Source of the DNA: Calidifontibacillus erzurumensis
GTDB taxonomy: Bacteria; Bacillota; Bacilli; Bacillales; Bacillaceae_J
Direction: 5' to 3'
Length of the DNA stretch: 64,000 bases
NCBI RefSeq assembly: GCF_013303125.1
Contig: NZ_JABTTE010000004.1
Location: 1-64,000 of the forward strand
Shown here: positions 24,933 through 33,637 of the stretch, in pieces
Numbering within the stretch: position 1 is the first letter of the stretch
How the letters are laid out: each line of letters begins with the position of its first letter
The notes under the pieces: generated by a model
What the model was told of the DNA's origin: nothing
Seen by the model: the letters and a program-made list of their open reading frames with translations, nothing else
The model's database searches: none
Translations under genes and position numbers: made by a program

Positions 24933-25166
24933 TTATTGATATCCATTTTCACGTGCTGCTGCTTCTTCTTTAACTTCTTGACGCATTCCTTCAATTGCTT
25001 CTTCGCGGCGTCTATTTTTAGCTTCAATTTTTTCACGCTCTTCCGGAGATGCAAACTCAGCAGTTTCTTCTGCCCTTTCTATATTTTCAAGTGTATTGTG
25101 AATCATTGATTGAAGCTTTTCAACATTGTCTCTGCGATCATCAGGATTTGGACGATTATTTGCCAT
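24933..25166 (-). CDS. tlp: Tlp, small acid-soluble spore protein
   Basis: 77 residues, thioredoxin-like-protein family of spore SASPs: MANNRPNPDDRRDNVEKLQS, then NTLENIERAEE and a Glu/Arg-rich tail. Expressed in the forespore in Bacillus. The name is historical; it lacks a CXXC motif. ATG at 25166 follows GGAG. Confidence 0.93.
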   Translation of the reverse strand: MANNRPNPDDRRDNVEKLQSMIHNTLENIERAEETAEFASPEEREKIEAKNRRREEAIEGMRQEVKEEAAARENGYQ

Positions 25167-25226
25167 ATTCTTCTCTCCTTTATCAAAATTTTAATTTCTG
25201 TTTTATTTTTTCAAACAAGATTTGTT

Positions 25227-25373
25227 TTATTCACCTTTTGTTTGAATCACTTGTGGATGTTCGCCAGATTGGTCTTGCATTTTTCTGCCTTTATTGCCCC
25301 CATATCCCCGTGGTTGAGTCCCAATATGATTAGGTTGGAACTGGCGGTTTTTGGTTGTGGCACTTTTTGTCAT
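25227..25373 (-). CDS. sspN: SspN, small acid-soluble spore protein N
   Basis: 48 residues from ATG at 25373, which follows AGGAGG. Segments [20 protein letters not shown] and the C-terminus VIQTKGE match the SspN family. In-frame sequence upstream to 25463 is hydrophobic and unrelated. Forespore-specific in Bacillus and sits next to tlp there as well. Confidence 0.92.
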   Translation of the reverse strand: MTKSATTKNRQFQPNHIGTQPRGYGGNKGRKMQDQSGEHPQVIQTKGE

Positions 25374-25444
25374 CTTAAAACCTCCTGCATGTTTTTTACG
25401 GTTCTTTCTTAATATCAGCCAAAGTTCAAATAAATATAAAATGA

Positions 25445-25478
25445 AAAAGCAGGAAAAGCTCATTCTGCTTTCCTGCTT
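25445..25478 (-). terminator. Terminator after the fbpB-like gene
   Basis: Minus-strand arms GCAGGAAAGC and GCTTTTCCTGC, a seven-base loop, then TTTTTC. Just downstream of the 45-residue ORF. Confidence 0.88.
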
Positions 25479-25616
25479 TTACATTTCCATTAGTTTTGCT
25501 TGAGCACGTTTTTCTAGTTTTTCTTCAATCCGCGCCAATGCTTCTTGATCATTTAATAATTGTCTTTTATTTTCTAAAACTAATTCTTTAAATGAACGCT
25601 TTTTGAATTTTCTCAT
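25479..25616 (-). CDS. FbpB-like small basic protein (too short for usual ORF cut-offs)
   Basis: 45 residues: MRKFKKRSFKELVLENKRQL, then EALARIEEKLEKRAQAK. This is the layout of the FbpB family (Fur-regulated basic protein B), small helical proteins linked to the iron-sparing response. ATG at 25616 follows GGAGTGAAG. I could not find a convincing Fur box upstream, so iron control is not shown. It has its own terminator. Confidence 0.75.
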   Translation of the reverse strand: MRKFKKRSFKELVLENKRQLLNDQEALARIEEKLEKRAQAKLMEM

Positions 25617-25755
25617 TTTCTTCACTCCATTTCAAATTTTCTGAAAGATGTTATTTTTCATTATTTCCAACGATTTTTCAGATCATACAAAATTTTTGAA
25701 TTTAATTCAATTCCAGTTTAGACCGCTTTGTTTTTATAAAATATCAAACATTCAT

Positions 25756-25962
25756 TTATGCAAGCATTTCAACTTGTTCATCGAAATATTGAACTTCTTT
25801 TAACTCTATTTTCAACGACCCATGCATATCTTTTGTAAAATTATTTGCAATTTTTTGAACTTTTGTAAATGCGTCATACATTCCATTCGCTTCGACATAT
25901 TGTTCACATATACATTTTTGTGGACAATCTTTATCCATGAACAAAAATACGTACTTTTTCAT
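25756..25962 (-). CDS. Small cysteine-containing protein under probable redox control
   Basis: 68 residues, not recognised. Near the N-terminus is CPQKCICEQY with three cysteines; the rest is mixed polar and helical with no membrane segment. The ribosome site AAGGAGGGG upstream of ATG 25962 is excellent, so it is translated. Its promoter region (25963-26140) has two Rex/Fnr-type palindromes and a cre-like site, suggesting expression that follows NADH/oxygen status. The cysteines might bind metal or act in redox (inference). Confidence 0.7.
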   Translation of the reverse strand: MKKYVFLFMDKDCPQKCICEQYVEANGMYDAFTKVQKIANNFTKDMHGSLKIELKEVQYFDEQVEMLA

Positions 25963-26000
25963 GCTGTTTCCCCTCCTTAGTTGTTATTTTTAAATCATTT

Positions 26001-26018
26001 TTGTGAATTCTTTCACAT
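26001..26018. promoter_or_regulatory. Rex/Fnr-type palindrome (proximal)
   Basis: TTGTGAATTCTTTCACAT has the arms TTGTGAA and TTCACA with four bases between. It matches the Rex consensus TTGTGAA-N4-TTCACAA at all but the last base and also fits TGTGA-N6-TCACA for Fnr/ArcR proteins. Located downstream of the -10, between the start point and the gene. Confidence 0.6.
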
Positions 26019-26064
26019 TAAATCCGCTAGTATATTTTAACTCATTGATTAACTCGAATATTAA

Positions 26065-26078
26065 TGTAAGCGTTATCT
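26065..26078 (+). promoter_or_regulatory. cre-like site at the promoter of the 68-residue gene
   Basis: TGTAAGCGTTATCT has the central AAGCGTT of catabolite-responsive elements with few mismatches. It overlaps the expected transcription start, the position used for CcpA repression. Confidence 0.5.
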
Positions 26079-26116
26079 TAATTATACATTATTTTGAATA
26101 AATTTGTATGACAATA

Positions 26117-26134
26117 TTGTGAATTTTTTCACAA
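26117..26134. promoter_or_regulatory. Rex/Fnr-type palindrome (distal)
   Basis: TTGTGAATTTTTTCACAA is an exact match to TTGTGAA-N4-TTCACAA. It lies upstream of the -10 of the 68-residue gene, centred about 116 bases from the proximal copy. Confidence 0.68.
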
Positions 26135-26305
26135 AGCCTGTCCAAGAAGACAGTTTCTTCATTTTATGTATACATAAAAGAAGTATTACAAATAAACTAA
26201 GGAAATAAAAAAGAAAATACCCAGTTGTATAATGCATGTTAACGTGAAATGAATAAAATTTTTATATAAAAAAACCGCCAATGGCGGCCAAACATTTAAT
26301 ATTAA

Positions 26306-27379
26306 TTAATCTAATTTTGAAATACCATTCAACATTTGTTCATAACTTAATGTACCAGTAAATTTATCCTCAATTATCCCTTTAGAATCAATAAAATAAG
26401 TGGTAGGCAATGCAACTACTTGATAAGTCTTAGTCACTTTTCCTTCCTCATCAAGTAATATTGGAAATGTTAATCCTAATTCTTGAATAAAATTTGAGGG
26501 ACTGTCTGCACTTCTTTCAGTTTGAGTTGCATTTACCGCTAAAATAACAAGATCCTCCCGACCTTCTTTATGTAATTCTTCCATGTCTGGCATTTCTGCC
26601 CTGCAAGGTCCGCACCAAGAAGCCCAAAAGTTTAGCAACACTTTTTTGCCGCGAAAATCAGAAAGTTTCACCTTGTCCCCATTTAAAGTGACCAATTCAA
26701 AATCTGGAGCAATATTTCCCTTTTCAACACCAACAACGGCACTTTCTTCTGAAAATGCTGCTGAAAAAATCGTATACCCTATTAAACCTATAAAAACGAT
26801 TAGAGCTATGGCTTTTTTCATAATTTCCTTCCTTTCTGTTTGGTTCGTTCCGCCATTTCTACCTTCTAAATTTTTATTCATTTGTTTTATACTCCGCTTT
26901 GAATAAATATAGAATAAAAGTGCAACTACAACCATTTTACCAAAAGATTGGGCGACTTCATATGAAAAAAGAAAAAGGAGCAAGTAATAACTTGTTAAAA
27001 AACTTAACACTCCAACTATAAATGTATCGAATGCGATTTTATAGTTCAAACGATGCTTTTTAACTTTACAAATTAAATAGCAACAACTAATAATAGTTGC
27101 AAGTATACCTCCATTTTGACCACCAGTAAAAAATAAAATTGTTTGCGGGGTCTCTATTGCTCTAGTGGGATAAAATAAAGAATAACTAAATTTCCATATG
27201 AAAATCCAAAGAAGTGTTGCATTCCCAAATTCGTCCATGATCATTGCTTGCAAATCTGGTCTTTCTTTCAAGCGACTTTTCATGACGACATATGAGATTA
27301 CGCTAGAAACAATGATTACTAAATAAATGTACTTAATTAAAAATGGACCAAATTTTATAGCGTCATTGATCAATAACAT
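26306..27379 (-). CDS. Membrane domain fused to a TlpA/ResA-type thioredoxin
   Basis: Residues 1-165 of the 357 have about five membrane segments and no motif I recognise. From the internal ATG at 26821 the sequence is a thiol-disulfide protein with its own signal anchor (MKKAIALIVFIGLIGY), the active site WASWCGPCR, and VALPTTYFID. The TlpA part has its own AAGGAAGG ribosome site, so it can be made alone. B. subtilis yneN, at the same locus, encodes only the thioredoxin part. I start the whole frame at ATG 27379; the track start at 27421 lies in the acnA terminator. Confidence 0.8.
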   Translation of the reverse strand: MLLINDAIKFGPFLIKYIYLVIIVSSVISYVVMKSRLKERPDLQAMIMDEFGNATLLWIFIWKFSYSLFYPTRAIETPQTILFFTGGQNGGILATIISCCYLICKVKKHRLNYKIAFDTFIVGVLSFLTSYYLLLFLFSYEVAQSFGKMVVVALLFYIYSKRSIKQMNKNLEGRNGGTNQTERKEIMKKAIALIVFIGLIGYTIFSAAFSEESAVVGVEKGNIAPDFELVTLNGDKVKLSDFRGKKVLLNFWASWCGPCRAEMPDMEELHKEGREDLVILAVNATQTERSADSPSNFIQELGLTFPILLDEEGKVTKTYQVVALPTTYFIDSKGIIEDKFTGTLSYEQMLNGISKLD

Positions 27380-27414
27380 CACCTGTACACAAAATACCCC
27401 ATGCTGTATTAAGT

Positions 27415-27461
27415 ATAACAAAAAAATGCAGCATTGCCAATGACCTTAGCAACGCTGCACT
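27415..27461 (-). terminator. Terminator after acnA
   Basis: Minus-strand arms TGCAGCGTTGC and GCAATGCTGCA with an 11-base loop, followed by seven Ts. Confidence 0.92.
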
Positions 27462-27471
27462 TCGATATTTA

Positions 27472-30177
27472 TTATTGTGCTAATTTTTCACGTAATACCA
27501 TTTGTAAAATACCGCCATGACGGTAATAATCGATTTCAACTTCTGAATCAAAGCGGGCAAGTGCTTCAAATTCAACTTTTGAGCCATCTTCTTTTGTAGC
27601 AATAACTTTTACAAAATCACGAGGCTTGATGTTTTCATCGATTTGTACTTCGAATACTTCTTTACCAGTCAAACCAAGTGTATCAGCGTTTTCGCCATCT
27701 TTAAATTGAAGTGGAAGAACGCCCATCAACACAAGATTTGAACGGTGGATACGTTCATAGCTTTCAGCGATAACTGTTTTAATGCCAAGTAGGTACGTAC
27801 CTTTTGCAGCCCAGTCACGAGATGAACCCATACCGTAATCTTTTCCAGCCAGAACAACTAAGCCAGTACCATTTTCCTTATATTTCATTGCAGCATCATA
27901 AATAGACATAACTTCGCCTGTTGGCCAGTAAGTTGTCCAACCGCCTTCTGTACCAGGTGCAATTTGGTTGCGAATACGAATGTTCGCAAATGTACCTCTT
28001 GTCATTACACGGTCGTTACCGCGGCGTGAACCATAAGAGTTGAAGTCACGCGGACTTACACCTTTTTCTTGTAAGTATTTACCTGCTGGTGAATCCTTTG
28101 CAATTGAACCAGCTGGTGAAATATGGTCAGTTGTTACTGTATCGCCGAATTTACCGATTACTCTCATACCAGTAAGAGGCTTAATTTCACGCAATTCTTT
28201 TGTTAATCCTTCAAAGAACGGAGGATTTTGGATGTAAGTAGAATTTTCATCCCAGTTATATAAAGCATCGTCTGGAGACTCAATTTGGTTCCAGCGAGAA
28301 TTGCTTGTAAATACATTTTCATATTCTTTACGGAACAATTCAGGCGTAACAGTTTTCTCAACAACTGCTTGAACTTCTTCATAAGATGGCCAAATATCAT
28401 CAAACATTACGTCGTTGCCATCTTTATCTTTACCGATTGGGTCGTTCTTAAGATCAATATCAACTGTTCCAGCTAGTGAGTAAGCAACTACTAATGGTGG
28501 GGAAGCTAAGTAGTTTGCTTTTACTAGCGGATGGATTCGACCTTCGAAGTTACGGTTACCAGAAAGAACAGATGTTACTGTTAAGTCATTTTCAGAAATT
28601 GCTTTTTCAATTTCTGGTGCTAATGGTCCAGAGTTTCCGATACAAGTTGTACAGCCATAACCTACAATATTGTAGCCAAGTTGTTCCAAATATGGTAATA
28701 ATCCTGAGTTACGTAAATATCCTGTAACAACTTTAGAACCTGGAGCTAAAGATGTTTTTACATAAGGTGGAACTTTAAGACCTTTTTCAACAGCTTTTTT
28801 CGCAACTAAACCAGCTGCAACTAGAACATATGGGTTTGAAGTATTTGTACAGCTAGTAATTGCAGCAATAGCAATTGAACCTGTTTTCATAGTTGTTTCT
28901 GTGCCATCAGCAAGTTTAACAGTTACAACTTTATTAAATTCTTCTTCAGTTAAGCCGAGACCTTGTGTTCCTTGTGGCGCCACAACAGCTTTTCTAAATT
29001 GCTCTTGCATTTTAGTTAGAGGTATTAAATCTTGTGGACGCTTAGGACCAGAAAGGTTAGGTTCAATTTCAGAAAGATTAATTTCAACAACATCTGTGTA
29101 AATTGGATCTTCTGATTCTCCAGGAACATAGAATAATCCGTTTGCACGGCAATAAGCTTCAACAAGGTTGATTTGCTCTTCAGAACGGCCAGTTAAGCGC
29201 AAATAGTTAAGAGCTTCTTGGTCAACCGGGAAGAAGCCACAAGTTGCCCCATATTCAGGAGCCATATTAGAAATTGTAGCACGGTCAGCAAGCGGCATTT
29301 GTGCTAATCCAGGACCGAAATATTCAACGAATTTACCTACTACTTTTTTCTCACGAAGTACTTGAGTTACTTTTAATGCAATATCAGTAGCTGTTGTACC
29401 ACTTGGAAGTGATCCTACAAATTTAACACCGATAACTTCTGGAACTGGGAAGTAAGAAGGTTGTCCAAGCATTCCTGCTTCAGCTTCAATACCACCAACA
29501 CCCCAGCCAAGAACACCGATACCGTTAATCATTGTAGTATGTGAGTCAGTACCAACAAGTGTGTCAGGGAAGGCTACTAATTCACCATTTTCTTCTTTTG
29601 TCATTACAACGCTTGCAAGGTATTCAAGGTTTACTTGGTGAACGATACCAGTTGCAGGCGGAACAGCACGATAGTTATCAAATGCTTTTGTTGCCCAATT
29701 TAAGAATTGATAACGTTCTTTGTTGCGTTCAAACTCTAATTCCATATTGAACTCTAATGCATCAGGTGTACCAGCTTTATCAACTTGCACAGAGTGGTCG
29801 ATTACGAGGTCAACTGGAATTTCAGGATTAATTTTTGAAGGGTCTCCACCCATGTCTGCCATTGCTTTTCTTAGTGACGCTAAATCAACAACAGCAGGAA
29901 CTCCTGTGAAGTCTTGTAAAATTACACGTGCAGGTTTAAACGGAACATCAATATCTTTTAATTCTTTTGTGCCCCACCTTGCTAAATTTTCGACATGTTC
30001 TTTTGTAATGACACGACCGTCAACTTGGCGAAGAACAGATTCAAGCAACACTTTAATAGAGTAAGGCAATTTAGAAATATTACCAATACCTTCAAGTGCA
30101 CTTAAATCATAATAGTTGTAAGTCTTGCCATTAACTTCCAACGTTTTTCGTGCTTGAAACACATCATTATTAGCCAT
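27472..30177 (-). CDS. acnA: Aconitate hydratase A (CitB type)
   Basis: 901 residues, the usual length of the IRP1/AcnA family. Isomerises citrate and isocitrate in the citrate cycle; without its cluster the protein can bind RNA. The [4Fe-4S] ligands are in [12 protein letters not shown] near 440 and [12 protein letters not shown] near 505; [11 protein letters not shown] and [10 protein letters not shown] are in the C-terminal swivel. ATG at 30177 follows GGGGGG-type sequence. Between sspO and the TlpA-like gene, as citB is in B. subtilis. Confidence 0.97.
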   Translation of the reverse strand: MANNDVFQARKTLEVNGKTYNYYDLSALEGIGNISKLPYSIKVLLESVLRQVDGRVITKEHVENLARWGTKELKDIDVPFKPARVILQDFTGVPAVVDLASLRKAMADMGGDPSKINPEIPVDLVIDHSVQVDKAGTPDALEFNMELEFERNKERYQFLNWATKAFDNYRAVPPATGIVHQVNLEYLASVVMTKEENGELVAFPDTLVGTDSHTTMINGIGVLGWGVGGIEAEAGMLGQPSYFPVPEVIGVKFVGSLPSGTTATDIALKVTQVLREKKVVGKFVEYFGPGLAQMPLADRATISNMAPEYGATCGFFPVDQEALNYLRLTGRSEEQINLVEAYCRANGLFYVPGESEDPIYTDVVEINLSEIEPNLSGPKRPQDLIPLTKMQEQFRKAVVAPQGTQGLGLTEEEFNKVVTVKLADGTETTMKTGSIAIAAITSCTNTSNPYVLVAAGLVAKKAVEKGLKVPPYVKTSLAPGSKVVTGYLRNSGLLPYLEQLGYNIVGYGCTTCIGNSGPLAPEIEKAISENDLTVTSVLSGNRNFEGRIHPLVKANYLASPPLVVAYSLAGTVDIDLKNDPIGKDKDGNDVMFDDIWPSYEEVQAVVEKTVTPELFRKEYENVFTSNSRWNQIESPDDALYNWDENSTYIQNPPFFEGLTKELREIKPLTGMRVIGKFGDTVTTDHISPAGSIAKDSPAGKYLQEKGVSPRDFNSYGSRRGNDRVMTRGTFANIRIRNQIAPGTEGGWTTYWPTGEVMSIYDAAMKYKENGTGLVVLAGKDYGMGSSRDWAAKGTYLLGIKTVIAESYERIHRSNLVLMGVLPLQFKDGENADTLGLTGKEVFEVQIDENIKPRDFVKVIATKEDGSKVEFEALARFDSEVEIDYYRHGGILQMVLREKLAQ

Positions 30178-30391
30178 CTATTTCTTCCCCCCTGTAAATT
30201 TTTACATATTGTCACAATTATCCAAAAAAAGTGCCAATATGTACACCCTATTAATTACTCTATCATTTTAATAGAAATTTTTACATAAGTAAATAACAAG
30301 AATGGAATCGACAAACATTAGACAATAACCTTACAACATTTTGTATATTTATGATACTATTTCAAAACCTAGTAGCGGAGGTGAATCGCAA

Positions 30392-30541
30392 ATGCCAAAA
30401 AGAAAAGCGAATCATATAATCCCTGGTATGAATGCTGCCAAAGCCCAAGGAACCGGTGCTGGCTATAATGAAGAACTATCAAATGAACCATTAACAGAAA
30501 CACAAAAACAATTCAATAAAAAAAGGAAAAAGAATCAATAA
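30392..30541 (+). CDS. sspO: SspO, small acid-soluble spore protein O
   Basis: 49 residues from ATG at 30392: [33 protein letters not shown] and a basic tail. This is the SspO (CotK) family. GGAGGTG precedes the start. A sigma-G-like -10, GATACTA, is at 30353-30359 but I see no matching -35. Divergent from acnA, as in B. subtilis. Confidence 0.95.
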   Translation: MPKRKANHIIPGMNAAKAQGTGAGYNEELSNEPLTETQKQFNKKRKKNQ

Positions 30542-30560
30542 ACAGTTTGCTTTAAAGTAA

Positions 30561-30592
30561 AAACCCGCTTCAAACTTCCGAAGCGGGTCTTA
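30561..30592 (+). terminator. Terminator between sspO and the 86-residue ORF
   Basis: ACCCGCTT (30563-30570) and AAGCGGGT (30581-30588) form the stem; flanks are A- and T-rich on both sides, so it may serve both convergent genes. Confidence 0.7.
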
Positions 30593-30611
30593 CATTTGAA
30601 TTAGAAATAGT

Positions 30612-30872
30612 TTATTCATCAAAATCAACACGGCTTACGATTGATTCTAAGTCATTTTTAAATTTACGAAGCTGGTCTAATTGGTTTTCAGACGCAACTT
30701 CTAAAGCATTGTCAATTTGTTGAAATGCCTCATTAATTTCGTTTTTTAATTCTTTTAAATGACGGCCATAATCAGGATCGTTTTTGACTAAATCATTATA
30801 AACATCGATGGCCTGGTCTACACCTTGCTGAGCTGCTTGGAATGCTTGCTGTTTATCTTTATGATAAGGCAT
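30612..30872 (-). CDS. Small helical protein, possibly DUF2524/YtzC-like
   Basis: 86 residues from ATG at 30872 (MPYHKDKQQAF), which follows AAAGGAG. Almost all helix with heptad-like spacing: AAQQGVDQAIDVYNDLV, ELKNEINEAFQQIDNAL, LDQLRKFKNDLESIV. Probably a coiled coil. The likeness to YtzC-type proteins is from memory and weak. The frame continues upstream to 30959, but that part is basic and has no ribosome site. Confidence 0.6.
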   Translation of the reverse strand: MPYHKDKQQAFQAAQQGVDQAIDVYNDLVKNDPDYGRHLKELKNEINEAFQQIDNALEVASENQLDQLRKFKNDLESIVSRVDFDE

Positions 30873-30963
30873 TTGAAATTCCATCTCCTTTTTTGTTATA
30901 GCATGTCTCCTATATTTTGCACAAAAATACTTTAGACCATTCCATAGTGTTCTTATCAATTAC

Positions 30964-30994
30964 TGAATAAAAGAAATAGACGGAATCCATTCTA
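30964..30994 (+). promoter_or_regulatory. Sigma-G-type promoter of sspP
   Basis: TGAATA (30964-30969), 18 bases, CATTCTA (30988-30994). Matches the forespore sigma-G consensus TGAATA / CATACTA with one change. Confidence 0.7.
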
Positions 30995-31016
30995 TACATA
31001 TAAAGGAGGGATGGGC

Positions 31017-31151
31017 ATGGGTTCAGGTCGTACAAACCAGCCAAAAAATCAACAACAGCCAACGAATCAACCTGAAGCTTTAAGCGGCTCAAAAAAGGTA
31101 AAAAACCATAATCATACGAGACAAAAAAACAACCAAAGCCATGATATGTAA
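31017..31151 (+). CDS. sspP: SspP, small acid-soluble spore protein P (too short for usual cut-offs)
   Basis: 44 residues: [20 protein letters not shown], then [20 protein letters not shown] and HDM at the end, matching SspP. ATG at 31017 is six bases after AAAGGAGGG; ATG at 31011 is too close to it. It lies upstream of the divergent pair in the same order as B. subtilis sspP-sspO. Confidence 0.92.
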   Translation: MGSGRTNQPKNQQQPTNQPEALSGSKKVKNHNHTRQKNNQSHDM

Positions 31152-31198
31152 AACAATTTCTGGAAAGCCTTTATTTTTAGGTGTAAGGAACAAAATAA

Positions 31199-32632
31199 CT
31201 AACTAATCGTCTGAAAAACTGCAACCATTTCTTGCAATTCATCATCTGTGACTGTTCGAAAATCTAAATATATTTTTTCATCTTTTTGGCGGGTGACAAT
31301 GCTTGGTTTGGATAATCGCAAACGTAATGAAAGCTCTTCGGAAGAAAGTGTGCGATGAGCAATAGTTGCAACAATTGTTGGGAGCTTAACATCCGGCATT
31401 GTTCCGCCGCCTACTTGAGAATAGTCTTTCTCGATCGTTATTGTATATTGGTCGCTTATCTCCATGATATGGTGTTGAAATTTTAAAGCTTTTTTCATAA
31501 TTTCCTCTTCTGACTGTAAAATGTCACGCAAAGTTGGAATTTCTTTTAACTCATCCTCTCCCATCCAATAAGCTTTCAATGTTGCTTCTAGAGCTGCCAA
31601 CGTTAATTTATCGACACGTAGAACACGGGCAAGCTGATGTTTTTTCAACTTTTCTATTAGTTCCCGTTTTCCGGCAATGATTCCCGCTTGCGGTCCTCCG
31701 AGCAACTTATCACCACTAAATGAGACAAGATCAGCCCCCATGGCAAGTACATCTTTTACTACCGGTTCATCACCGATTCCATCGTTTTTAAAATTATAAA
31801 GGACACCGCTACCTAAATCTTCATAAAAAATAAGATTGTCATATTTATTCTTAAGTTCAGCTAGTTCTCTAGTTCCTACACTTTTCGTAAAACCGATCAC
31901 TTTAAAATTGCTCGTATGTACTTTCATAATCATCGCCGTTTCTGTAGTAATCGCCTTTTCATAATCCGCTAAATGTGTTTTGTTCGTTGTTCCTACTTCA
32001 ACAAGTTTTGCTCCACTTTCTTCCATAATTGCTGATATTCGAAATGAACCTCCGATTTCAACAAGCTGTCCTCTTGATACAATCACCTCTTTATCTTGAG
32101 CAAGCGCTCGTAAAATTAAATAAACAGCTGCAGCGTTATTATTGACAACCATCGCTGCTTCAGCATTTGTTACTTTCTGGATTAAATTTTCAATAATTTC
32201 GTGACGAGATCCCCTTTTTCCTTCAGCTATTTTATATTCAAGATTCGAGTAGTTGGCAGCAACTTTAACAATATGTTCAATTTGCTTATTCCCGAGTCGA
32301 GCTCTTCCTAAATTTGTATGTAAAATTGTCCCAGTGGCATTAATAATTTTTTTTAAATAATACTCGGATTGTTGCTCTACTTTTTGTTCAACTCTCCTAA
32401 AAATTTCATTCATCCAATACTGTTTGTTTATATGATTTTGATCTGTTTCAACCCATTCATTTTGCAATAGTTGTTTTCGTATTTTATCTAATTCTTCTTG
32501 GCATATATTCGTCAATCTACTTCTTGTCATTCCATATTTTTGTACAATGCGGTCAAAAATGGGCGATTTTTGCAATTCGTGAATAGGCGGTAAATAGCGT
32601 AAATATTTTTTCATATTTGTTTTTTTTGCCAC
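31199..32632 (-). CDS. selA: SelA, L-seryl-tRNA(Sec) selenium transferase
   Basis: PLP enzyme that turns Ser-tRNA-Sec into Sec-tRNA-Sec with selenophosphate. 477 residues. N-terminal LRYLPPIHELQKSP, then INATGTILHTNLGRARL near 90, VNNNAAAVYLIL near 160 and the Schiff-base Lys in SFSGDKLLGGPQAGI near 293. All typical of bacterial SelA. The gene is between sspP and hsp20, facing opposite to selD. Confidence 0.97.
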   Translation of the reverse strand: MAKKTNMKKYLRYLPPIHELQKSPIFDRIVQKYGMTRSRLTNICQEELDKIRKQLLQNEWVETDQNHINKQYWMNEIFRRVEQKVEQQSEYYLKKIINATGTILHTNLGRARLGNKQIEHIVKVAANYSNLEYKIAEGKRGSRHEIIENLIQKVTNAEAAMVVNNNAAAVYLILRALAQDKEVIVSRGQLVEIGGSFRISAIMEESGAKLVEVGTTNKTHLADYEKAITTETAMIMKVHTSNFKVIGFTKSVGTRELAELKNKYDNLIFYEDLGSGVLYNFKNDGIGDEPVVKDVLAMGADLVSFSGDKLLGGPQAGIIAGKRELIEKLKKHQLARVLRVDKLTLAALEATLKAYWMGEDELKEIPTLRDILQSEEEIMKKALKFQHHIMEISDQYTITIEKDYSQVGGGTMPDVKLPTIVATIAHRTLSSEELSLRLRLSKPSIVTRQKDEKIYLDFRTVTDDELQEMVAVFQTIS

Positions 32633-32779
32633 CTTTCTAAAAAATTCTTGTCCTAATTATAGCATTTAATACAATAGTTCCGCATAATACATGAGATTGG
32701 AATATTTTTGCCTAATCATTTTTTACTAAAAATGAATATGTTTATAAGGAGATGAATAATAAGGGAGGTGGAACGGTAC

Positions 32780-33199
32780 ATGGGCAACTATAACCAATCC
32801 TTTTGGCCAATGATGAGAGGGGTCCATGAACTGTTCAATCACTTTTTCGATGATCCATTTATGGAGTTATTTCACCAACCTTTTCGAGTTGATGTTTATG
32901 ATATGGGAGAAAAAATTGTTGTCGAGGCAGAACTTCCTGGATTTGATCGAAACCAAATAAAAATCGAGGCCGTCCATGAAGGATTGAAAATTTGCGCTAT
33001 CGACCAACAAGAAATAGAAACGGTCAATGATAATAAGAAATACTTCAAAAAAGAACGAAGCTTCCGCAAGTTTGAACGCATTATTCCTTTGCCATACGAG
33101 GTATCATCTAATACAAAAGCGTATTACAAGAACGGCATATTGGAAATTCATGTTCCAAAAAATGAGGAGTTAAAGCAGAGATATATAAATATTGAATAA
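32780..33199 (+). CDS. Hsp20-family small heat-shock protein
   Basis: 139 residues from ATG at 32780, nine bases after GGGAGGTG. The alpha-crystallin domain spans about 35-130: RVDVYDMGEKIVVEAELPGF, FRKFERIIPLPYEV and AYYKNGILEIHVPK. Some Bacillus spore coat proteins (CotM, near sspP in B. subtilis) belong to the same family, so a spore role is possible. Confidence 0.88.
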   Translation: MGNYNQSFWPMMRGVHELFNHFFDDPFMELFHQPFRVDVYDMGEKIVVEAELPGFDRNQIKIEAVHEGLKICAIDQQEIETVNDNKKYFKKERSFRKFERIIPLPYEVSSNTKAYYKNGILEIHVPKNEELKQRYINIE

Positions 33200-33208
33200 T
33201 CATTTACG

Positions 33209-33243
33209 GATACGGAGCCATGTGATACTTGGCTCCGTTTAAA
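33209..33243. terminator. Bidirectional terminator between hsp20 and the SelW-like gene
   Basis: ACGGAGCCA (33212-33220) and TGGCTCCGT (33230-33238) form a nine-base stem, with TTTAAATTTT after it on the plus strand and AAATGATT-rich sequence on the other. Confidence 0.8.
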
Positions 33244-33245
33244 TT

Positions 33246-33491
33246 TTATTCCAATCCCATTTGCTCTAATTCCGCAATAAATTCTTTTGTATCTGGAAAT
33301 TTTCCTGTTTCCTTTTTGGAATACTTTTTCACACCATTAACGGTAACTTCAAACACGCCTCCCGAGCCTGGGATTAATTCCATTGAACTAATTTTTCCTC
33401 TAAAATGATTAAATAACTCTTCTGCGAAACTCGCAGCTTTTGGTGCATAGTTTCATTGCATGCAAAATTCTACAGTGATTTTGAATGTCAT
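33246..33491 (-). CDS. SelW/Rdx-family selenoprotein, Sec at codon 13
   Basis: 81 residues read through TGA at 33453-33455. MTFKITVEFCMQUNYAPKAA has the CxxU motif of the SelW/SelT/SelH (Rdx) family; IPGSGGVFEVTVNG and KETGKFPDTKEF complete the thioredoxin-like fold. ATG at 33491 follows AGGAGG. Without read-through only 12 codons would be seen, so automatic annotation will probably miss it. A redox role is expected; its partner is unknown. Confidence 0.9.
33422..33436 (-). promoter_or_regulatory. Candidate bacterial SECIS hairpin in the SelW-like gene
   Basis: Minus-strand arms CTGCGA and TCGCAG are exact complements and close the loop GTT, which has the GU expected in the apical loop. The stem begins 16 bases after the TGA. 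Confidence 0.85.
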
Positions 33492-33637
33492 AAAAATCCT
33501 CCTACTCTTATTAAAAATTTTTAACAAAGTTATTGTAGTACAAATCTATTTTTTCCGTAAAATTATCTGCTTATAAAATAGTTTTGTTAGTGAAATGGAT
33601 AAACATTATACTATACTTATGAATGGAGGTGGGTATC

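Larger units (their letters stand above)
25963..26305. other. Promoter-rich intergenic region
   Basis: 343 bases of AT-rich DNA. The minus strand carries TATAAT (complement of 26081-26086) as the probable -10 of the 68-residue gene; no good -35 is visible, which is common for activated promoters. Two Rex/Fnr-type boxes and a cre-like site fall here. A GGCGGTT/AACCGCC-type hairpin (about 26273-26288) ends the TlpA-like gene. Confidence 0.55.

Noticed and set aside
25617-25755. Fur box before the FbpB-like gene
   Set aside because: AT-rich with partial TGAAAA/TTTCA matches only; nothing close to the 7-1-7 Fur motif.
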